11,390 nucleotides of DNA. It comes from an uncultured Actinomycetes bacterium (GTDB taxonomy: Bacteria; Actinomycetota; Acidimicrobiia; Acidimicrobiales; RAAP-2). Shown one piece after another: positions 6,844 through 11,390 of this stretch (positions are counted from its first letter, which is position 1; the number at the start of each line of letters is the position of its first letter). Both the position numbers and the translations under genes were made by a program. The notes below the pieces were generated by a model that saw only the letters and a program-made list of their open reading frames with translations, was not told the origin of the DNA and searched no databases. The stretch is taken from contig CAINVQ010000183.1 of assembly GCA_903854175.1 (NCBI GenBank), positions 1-11,390 on the forward strand. Reading direction: 5' to 3'.

Positions 6844-6853
6844 GGAGAAATAA

Positions 6854-7162
6854 ATGTACGTATTAGGTGAATTTTTACTCTTGTCGGCGTTGCTTGTAGC
6901 TGTTCTTTCAGTATGGAACGGTCTTACCAGCACACTCAAACTTGATGGTCCTATCAAGATGATTCCAATCATTGGTTCACACCAAGACCTAGGAATTGCC
7001 ATTCTTATGGTTTGGACTGTTGGCGTTAGCCCAGCTGCTGGCTGGGGAATTTCGACAAGCCACGCTTGGATGAACATCGTTATCAACGGTGCAATTGTTT
7101 ATGGATTCATTCCTCTTAAGGATGCTGTTATCTCAATGGTTTCAAAGGGATTTCGCGCCTAG
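6854..7162 (+). CDS. Unrecognised small integral membrane protein, about three TM helices
   Basis: 102 residues, with hydrophobic segments at about 4-24, 46-63 and 71-88. A loop around 25-45 carries K29, D31, K35, H43 and D45. E6 lies within the first helix, and a W-G-x-x-x-S-H-A-W-M-N stretch at about 64-74 links helices two and three. The C terminus is basic (K98, R101). There is no signal-peptidase motif and I do not recognise a family. The start is well supported by AAGGAG six bases upstream. The gene stands alone, with a 200-base leader in front and a 16-bp-stem terminator 15 bases after its stop. This suggests its own, possibly abundant, transcript. The neighbouring trp and acs genes give no functional clue, and whether it is conserved could not be tested. 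Confidence 0.8.
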   Translation: MYVLGEFLLLSALLVAVLSVWNGLTSTLKLDGPIKMIPIIGSHQDLGIAILMVWTVGVSPAAGWGISTSHAWMNIVINGAIVYGFIPLKDAVISMVSKGFRA

Positions 7163-7177
7163 TTGATTCAGAATCAT

Positions 7178-7213
7178 AAAAACGCCCGCCAGATTCGTCT
7201 GGCGGGCGTTTTT
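7178..7213 (+). terminator. Strong intrinsic terminator after the small membrane protein
   Basis: A perfect 16-bp stem (7178-7193 pairing with 7198-7213) has a GC-rich core (CGCCCGCC/GGCGGGCG) and a TTCG loop. It is flanked by five A's on one side and five T's on the other, forming the U-tract. It starts 15 bases after the TAG of the 102-residue gene and isolates that unit from acs. The symmetric A/T flanks would also let it act on the opposite strand. Confidence 0.93.
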
Positions 7214-7216
7214 GCT

Positions 7217-7222
7217 TATAGT
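7217..7222 (+). promoter_or_regulatory. Candidate -10 element for acs
   Basis: TATAGT matches TATAAT at five of six and lies just past the terminator, 36 bases before the acs ATG. The -35 position at standard spacing would fall inside the terminator stem and is poor. acs needs its own promoter because of that terminator, so this is the best candidate in a 45-base gap. Confidence 0.3.
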
Positions 7223-7258
7223 TAGTCTTTCTAGAAAAACCCGTGAAAGGTTGACTTG

Positions 7259-9229
7259 ATGACTGAATCAAAATTAGAAGCCTGGTTAGAGGAAAGCCGA
7301 TCTTTCCCACCAAGCACTGAATTTGCAGCTCAAGCGAATGCGCAGCCTGGGATCTATAACGAAGCGTCATCTGACCCAGTTGCCTGGTGGCGTAAGCAAG
7401 CCGACCGACTTTCCTGGCACACGCCTCCAACCAAGACACTCGAATGGGACATTCCTTTCGCCAGATGGTTTAGTGACGGAAAACTCAATGCCAGCGTTAG
7501 CTGTGTAGATCGCCACGTCGCAGAAGGACGCTCAGACAAAGTCGCATATCACTGGATTGCTGACGCTGAGGGTGAAGAGCGAACAATCACGTACGGCGAA
7601 CTTTTAAAGATGGTTTCTCAGACCGCCAATGCACTTCAGGAACTCGGAGTTAAAAAGGGCGACCGAGTCGCCGTCTACATGCCAATGATTCCTGAAGCCG
7701 TAGTAGCAATGCTCGCAATTGTTCGCCTCGGAGCAGCACACTCAGTTGTCTTTGGTGGATTCTCTGCTGACGCGCTTTCAAGTCGAATTCTCGATTCAGA
7801 TTGCCACTTCGTTGTTACCGCCGATGGAGCATTCCGACGTGGGACAGTGAGCCCACTGAAGCCCGCAATTGATGAAGCGCTTTTGTCATGTCCGAATGTT
7901 GAAGCAGTTTTAGTAGTTAAACGAACTGGGCAAGAAGTCGATTGGACTGAAGGACGAGATCACTGGTGGCACGAAATAGTTGAACGTCAAGATGAGCATC
8001 ATGAACCAGAAGCTTTTGATGCTGAGCACACGATGTTCATCATGTACACGTCAGGAACCACAGGAAAACCGAAGGGGATTTATCACACAACTGCTGGTTA
8101 CCTCGTAGGCGCAGCGACAACGTATTACAACGTTCTTGACGCCAAGAGTGAAACTGACATTAGTTGGACGGCTGCTGACATTGGATGGATTACAGGTCAC
8201 AGTTACATTGTTTATGGACCACTCATTAACGGAATGACACAGGTGATGTACGAAGGTCTTCCAGACTCTGGAGGAAAAGATCGCTGGTGGAAAATTATTG
8301 AGAAGTTCAAAGTAACTGTTCTCTACACCGCTCCAACAACTATTCGAATGCTCATGAAGTGGGGAGAGGAACTTCCTAAATCTCATGATCTTTCTTCTCT
8401 ACGACTTCTTGGAACCGTTGGAGAACCAATCAACCCTGAAGCATGGATGTGGTACCGAGAAAACATTGGAGGCAACAAGTGCCCGATTGTTGATACCTGG
8501 TGGCAGACCGAAACAGGAACCATGATGATCGCACCTCTACCTGGAGTCACAGCAACAAAGCCCGGAGCAGCCATGCGTGCACTGCCTGGAATTGGCGTTG
8601 ACGTAGTTGACAATGACGGTAATTCAGTTGGTAACGGTGAAGGTGGCTACCTCGTTTTAACAACCCCATGGCCATCTATGACGCGTGGCATCTACGGCGA
8701 TCCTGAGCGTTTCAAAGACACGTACTGGTCAAGATTCCCTGGCAAGTATTTTGCTGGCGATGGGGCAAAAAAGGATGAGAACGGCGACCTGTGGTTACTC
8801 GGACGCATTGATGATGTCATGAACATCTCAGGACACAGGCTCTCTACAACCGAAGTAGAGCATTCGCTTGTTGGACACCACGCGGTGGCTGAAGCCGCCG
8901 TTGTTGGGGCGTCAGATGAACTAACTGGTCAAGCAATTGTTGCCTTCGTAACATTGAAGCAATCTGTGCTTGACAGTGGTGACGATCAGTCAGAAATTGT
9001 TGAACAGTTACGCCAACATGTTTCAAAGACAATCAGTCCAATAGCCAAGCCTCGTCAAATTATTTTGACCCCAGAACTTCCAAAAACTCGTTCGGGCAAG
9101 ATCATGAGAAGACTGCTTCTCGACGTTGCGGAGCATCGCTCACTCGGAGACGTAACAACTCTTACGGACCCTACGGTTGTAAACATGATCACTGGTTTGA
9201 TGGACACGCACACCAGTACCGACGACTAA
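7259..9229 (+). CDS. acs: Acetyl-CoA synthetase (AMP-forming)
   Basis: Acs converts acetate, ATP and CoA to acetyl-CoA, AMP and PPi through an acetyl-adenylate, allowing growth on or scavenging of acetate. The 656-residue product matches the usual 650 or so. The ANL-family nucleotide loop YTSGTTGKPKG is at 263-273, and G-W-I-T-G-H-S-Y-I-V-Y-G-P-L follows. G-T-V-G-E-P-I-N-P-E-A-W and WWQTETG (414-420) hold the tryptophan that limits the acyl pocket to acetate. A hinge D-D-V-M-N-I-S-G-H-R and P-K-T-R-S-G-K-I-M-R-R follow, with K614 the catalytic lysine that is reversibly acetylated in known homologues. ATG 7259 is preferred over TTG 7256, with GAAAGG at 7245-7250. It lies alone between a terminator and a convergent gene. 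Propionate as substrate cannot be excluded. Confidence 0.96.
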   Translation: MTESKLEAWLEESRSFPPSTEFAAQANAQPGIYNEASSDPVAWWRKQADRLSWHTPPTKTLEWDIPFARWFSDGKLNASVSCVDRHVAEGRSDKVAYHWIADAEGEERTITYGELLKMVSQTANALQELGVKKGDRVAVYMPMIPEAVVAMLAIVRLGAAHSVVFGGFSADALSSRILDSDCHFVVTADGAFRRGTVSPLKPAIDEALLSCPNVEAVLVVKRTGQEVDWTEGRDHWWHEIVERQDEHHEPEAFDAEHTMFIMYTSGTTGKPKGIYHTTAGYLVGAATTYYNVLDAKSETDISWTAADIGWITGHSYIVYGPLINGMTQVMYEGLPDSGGKDRWWKIIEKFKVTVLYTAPTTIRMLMKWGEELPKSHDLSSLRLLGTVGEPINPEAWMWYRENIGGNKCPIVDTWWQTETGTMMIAPLPGVTATKPGAAMRALPGIGVDVVDNDGNSVGNGEGGYLVLTTPWPSMTRGIYGDPERFKDTYWSRFPGKYFAGDGAKKDENGDLWLLGRIDDVMNISGHRLSTTEVEHSLVGHHAVAEAAVVGASDELTGQAIVAFVTLKQSVLDSGDDQSEIVEQLRQHVSKTISPIAKPRQIILTPELPKTRSGKIMRRLLLDVAEHRSLGDVTTLTDPTVVNMITGLMDTHTSTDD

Positions 9230-9232
9230 GAG

Positions 9233-10660
9233 TTACGAGTCGAATCCCAGGCCAAAGAGGTCCATGATTTTGAGCCATAGATTTCTTTTTCCATGTTTCT
9301 CGTCAGCTCGTTTGAGTGCCCACTGCGTTAATCGAATGAAGAACCAGCGAAATGGCTCTGGTGGAAAAGGCATTGGCTTTTTTCTAACCATCGTTAGTTT
9401 CGTGCGCTCTGTATCTAAGCCATCAAGAAGATCAAGCATCGTGTTTGCGCCAAAGCGAGTGGATCCAACTCCAAGACCGGTGTAGCCAAGCACGTAGGCG
9501 GCTTTTCCTCCTAATGCAGTTCCCCAGAATGGTGAGAATCTCGTACACGTGTCAATGACTCCGCCCCAGGCGTGAGTGAACTTGATTCCAGCGAGCTGTG
9601 GAAAGGTCTTCAAGAAATGCTCTGCAAGCATTGCGTATGTTTCAGCGTTGTATTCAGGATCACTCGTAACTTTGCCACGGAAGTTATAGATCGCGTCATA
9701 ACCACCCCAAAGGATTGAATGATCTTTAGTGAGTCGGTAGTAGTGGAACTGATTTCCGGCGTCTGAAACACCTTCATGGCCATCCCAACCAATGCTGTCA
9801 AGTTGCACTTCGCTGAGTGGCTCTGTAACTAGTTGGTAGTCATAAACAGGCACCACATACTTTCGAGCTTTCTTGATGAGGGAAGGAAATACGTTTGTAG
9901 CGAGCGCAACCTTGGCTGCGGTAACAGCCCCGTATGGAGTGTGCACACGAACGGCACCATCGATGTCTTCAAGCCGTTCAACCTTCGAGTTCTCAAAGAT
10001 CTTTACTCCAAGTGAAAGACATGCTTTCTCTAATCCCCAAACGAGTCGAGCTGGGTCAACAAGGGCTGTTCCATCAACGTCATAGAGGGCCCCTTCATAG
10101 ATAGGAGAGTGAATTCGTTTTTGAACTTCTTCCTTTGAAAGGACTTCAACGTTGTCACCGAACTCATTTCTAAGTCGTGCATCTTCAGCCATGTCTTCAA
10201 ACTGCCAGGGAGCAACAGCAACGCTTAGCTCACCAGTACGTTCCCAGTCACATTCAATGCCGTAACGCTTTACTGTCTCTTCGATTTCATCAAGATTTTC
10301 TCGACCGAGTCGCTCAATAATTCTCATCTCATCGGCGAAGCGGTGCATTCCGTTACCAAATCCATGCGTTAAGGATGAAGAGCAGAAGCCACCATTACGA
10401 CCTGAAGCGCCAGCACCGGTTTCGTACTGTTCAACAATGACAACTTCTCGACTGGGGTCTCTCTCCTTGGCGAGAAGCGCAGTCCAAAGACCGGTGTATC
10501 CAGCGCCAACAACACATAGATCTGCCCCCACATCGCCTATCAGGGCAGAGTGAGATTCAGGTTCAAGTGGGTCTGAGTCAAGCCACCAGAGTTCGGGATG
10601 CACGTCAGCGAGATGACGTAAGACGAAGGGATCCTTCTTCTGCATTTTGTGTCCAACCAT
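9233..10660 (-). CDS. FAD-dependent oxidoreductase, DAO family (PuuB/glycine-oxidase-like)
   Basis: A 475-residue flavoprotein of the DAO fold, likely oxidising an amine or N-substituted amino acid. The FAD dinucleotide site is V-V-G-A-G-Y-T-G at 50-57, with the ribose-binding E77 ending the second strand (V-V-I-V-E). It is followed by G-A-G-A-S-G-R-N-G-G (82-91), typical of the gamma-glutamylputrescine-oxidase-like branch. Near the C terminus G-Y-T-G-L-G-V-G-S-T-R-F-G closes the FAD site. The tail P-F-P-P-E-P-F-R-W ... G-L-G-F-D-S resembles actinobacterial family members. There is no signal peptide, so it is cytoplasmic. The ATG at 10660 has GAGAGGG about 12 bases upstream; an alternative start is M6. 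It converges on acs with three bases between stops and is divergent from an FAH-family gene. The substrate is not determinable from sequence. Confidence 0.88.
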   Translation of the reverse strand: MVGHKMQKKDPFVLRHLADVHPELWWLDSDPLEPESHSALIGDVGADLCVVGAGYTGLWTALLAKERDPSREVVIVEQYETGAGASGRNGGFCSSSLTHGFGNGMHRFADEMRIIERLGRENLDEIEETVKRYGIECDWERTGELSVAVAPWQFEDMAEDARLRNEFGDNVEVLSKEEVQKRIHSPIYEGALYDVDGTALVDPARLVWGLEKACLSLGVKIFENSKVERLEDIDGAVRVHTPYGAVTAAKVALATNVFPSLIKKARKYVVPVYDYQLVTEPLSEVQLDSIGWDGHEGVSDAGNQFHYYRLTKDHSILWGGYDAIYNFRGKVTSDPEYNAETYAMLAEHFLKTFPQLAGIKFTHAWGGVIDTCTRFSPFWGTALGGKAAYVLGYTGLGVGSTRFGANTMLDLLDGLDTERTKLTMVRKKPMPFPPEPFRWFFIRLTQWALKRADEKHGKRNLWLKIMDLFGLGFDS

Positions 10661-10845
10661 TGGTTGGAATCACCCTCTCTGGAAATACGATTTCGCAACT
10701 ACTTCTATTGCGAACACCAAACGTCAGTCTGGCCTATGTATTGATTCTACTTATATTTCCAGTAATTGCTGGCAGGCCAACGAGGAAATGACTGCTCAAA
10801 AAGCCGTAAACTAGAAAACTACGCTTTATCAGTTCAAAGGGAATC
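10661..10845. other. Divergent intergenic region, oxidoreductase / FAH-family gene
   Basis: 185 bases that should hold promoters for both flanking genes. Visible items are the inverted repeat at 10692-10714, a TATATT (10752-10757) and a TAAACT (10807-10812) that fit -10 patterns for the plus-strand gene but lack good -35 partners, and AAAGGGA (10836-10842) as its ribosome site. No RNA gene is seen. Confidence 0.5.
10692..10714. repeat. Inverted repeat TTCGCAA-N9-TTGCGAA, possible operator
   Basis: Perfect seven-base arms separated by nine bases, with arm centres 16 bases apart, lie 32 bases upstream of the oxidoreductase ATG and inside the divergent gap. The geometry suits a dimeric helix-turn-helix regulator controlling one or both genes. 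No regulator gene is in the window, so the link is inference. Confidence 0.5.
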
Positions 10846-11390
10846 ATGAGACTCGCAAACGTTGCCGGACGCTCAACAATTATTTCAGAAGAAGGACTAA
10901 TCGACGTCCAGACAGCTTCTAATGGGGCGTTTTCAAGTTCAGTGGATAAGGCAATCAATAATCTTGATGCCTTGAAGAAATGGTATTACGACACTGATCC
11001 AGCACCAACAACCGTGGCGACACTCGATGAAGTTATGAACCGAGCTGACCTTGGTCCTGTTATTGAAAATCCTTCTCAGGTTTTCGCAATTGGACTCAAC
11101 TACCGCACTCACGCAGAAGAAATGAATCTCATTTTGCCAACACGTCCAATGGTGTTCACAAAATTCCAGTCATCTATAACGGGGGCAAACTCTACATTTC
11201 GAATTCCATCAGAAACAACTGACTGGGAAGCGGAACTGGTGGTTGTCTTCGGTAAGCGTGCTCGAAACGTTTCGGTACAAGATGCACTTAGCTACGTTGC
11301 TGGTTACTGCACTGGAAACGATCTGAGTGATCGTGAACTGCAACTGGCTGGCTCGCCAGCACAGTTCTCCTTTGGAAAGTCGCACGAGAA
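10846..11390 (+). CDS. Fumarylacetoacetate hydrolase family protein (3' truncated by window)
   Basis: 181 codons are visible before the edge. FAH-family enzymes use a divalent metal to cleave or isomerise oxo-acids, for example in aromatic catabolism. Visible motifs are GLNYRTHAEE at 83-92 (with H89, the family's catalytic histidine), T-K-F-Q-S-S-I-T-G at 105-113, the metal ligands E128 and E130 in D-W-E-A-E-L-V-V-V-F-G, and D159 in G-N-D-L-S-D-R-E. A family-like N-terminal region of about 75 residues precedes the catalytic domain, as in the hydroxyhepta-dienedioate isomerase/fumarylpyruvate hydrolase branch. The start ATG is supported by AAAGG (10836-10840). It is divergent from the DAO oxidoreductase, suggesting shared control, but the substrate is unknown. 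The C-terminal lysine region lies outside the window. Confidence 0.9.
   Translation, partial: MRLANVAGRSTIISEEGLIDVQTASNGAFSSSVDKAINNLDALKKWYYDTDPAPTTVATLDEVMNRADLGPVIENPSQVFAIGLNYRTHAEEMNLILPTRPMVFTKFQSSITGANSTFRIPSETTDWEAELVVVFGKRARNVSVQDALSYVAGYCTGNDLSDRELQLAGSPAQFSFGKSHE

Larger units (their letters stand above)
6654..6853 (+). promoter_or_regulatory. 200-base leader/intergenic region before the small membrane protein
   Basis: No tRNA or riboswitch family that I can name is present. What is visible: an AT-rich hairpin TGAAAA-TAT-TTTTCA (6680-6694), a TTTTGAC/GTCAAAA pair (6664-6670 with 6714-6720) and the palindrome at 6738-6751. The segment TAAAGGTAA (6743-6751) is perfectly complementary to TTACCTTTA (6834-6842), which adjoins the ribosome site. 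AATTACC is repeated in tandem at 6824-6830 and 6832-6838. Several pairings exclude each other, so a conformational switch is conceivable. The short repeats are near chance expectation in AT-rich DNA. No clear -35/-10 pair could be picked. Confidence 0.4.

Noticed and set aside
9223..9242. CGACT/AGTCG pair over the acs and oxidoreductase stops, as a terminator
   Set aside because: Only five-base arms with a ten-base loop and no T-run; too weak to call.
10734..10958. Minus-strand open frame overlapping the FAH-family start
   Set aside because: It lies opposite a well-supported start and ribosome site, and its translation shows no domain-like features.

Overview
The window comes from a bacterial chromosome of moderate GC (mid-40s % by eye) and is tightly packed with housekeeping and central-metabolism genes. 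It looks actinobacterial. The FAD oxidoreductase has a C-terminal tail that I associate with actinobacterial homologues, and the trpC/trpD starts look leaderless. A DUF512 gene directly before der, together with the moderate GC, makes me lean towards Acidimicrobiia, but this placement is inference. I see no insertion sequence, phage gene, CRISPR array, tRNA or rRNA.

Layout. (1) 1-2206, plus strand: the 3' end of a DUF512 radical-SAM-like gene, der (double GTPase of ribosome assembly), a 60-residue zinc-ribbon/one-TM microprotein and a gamma-carbonic-anhydrase-like hexapeptide protein. Neighbouring genes overlap or nearly abut, so this is probably one operon. (2) 2203-6653: tryptophan biosynthesis. 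trpD is on the minus strand, divergent from trpC-trpF-trpB-trpA on the plus strand, with only 55 bases between the two starts. The plus genes overlap by 8, 8 and 1 bases. trpE and trpG are not here, so anthranilate must be made from elsewhere in the genome. (3) 6654-7213: a 200-base leader with several internal complementarities, an unrecognised 102-residue membrane protein with a strong ribosome binding site, and a very strong 16-bp intrinsic terminator. This looks like a stand-alone transcription unit. (4) 7259-9229: acetyl-CoA synthetase. (5) 9233-10660, minus strand: an FAD-dependent DAO-family oxidoreductase, convergent with acs. (6) 10846 to the window end: a fumarylacetoacetate-hydrolase-family gene, cut by the edge and divergent from the oxidoreductase. 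The 185-base gap between them holds a perfect 7+7 inverted repeat.

Functionally, trpD, trpF, trpC and trpBA cover every step from anthranilate to tryptophan. Acs activates acetate to acetyl-CoA. The oxidoreductase and the FAH-family enzyme look catabolic, but their substrates cannot be read from sequence. I find no clear novel multi-gene system. The least explained parts are the 102-residue membrane protein with its leader, the zinc-ribbon microprotein coupled to der, and a carbonic-anhydrase homologue lacking one of the three usual zinc histidines.
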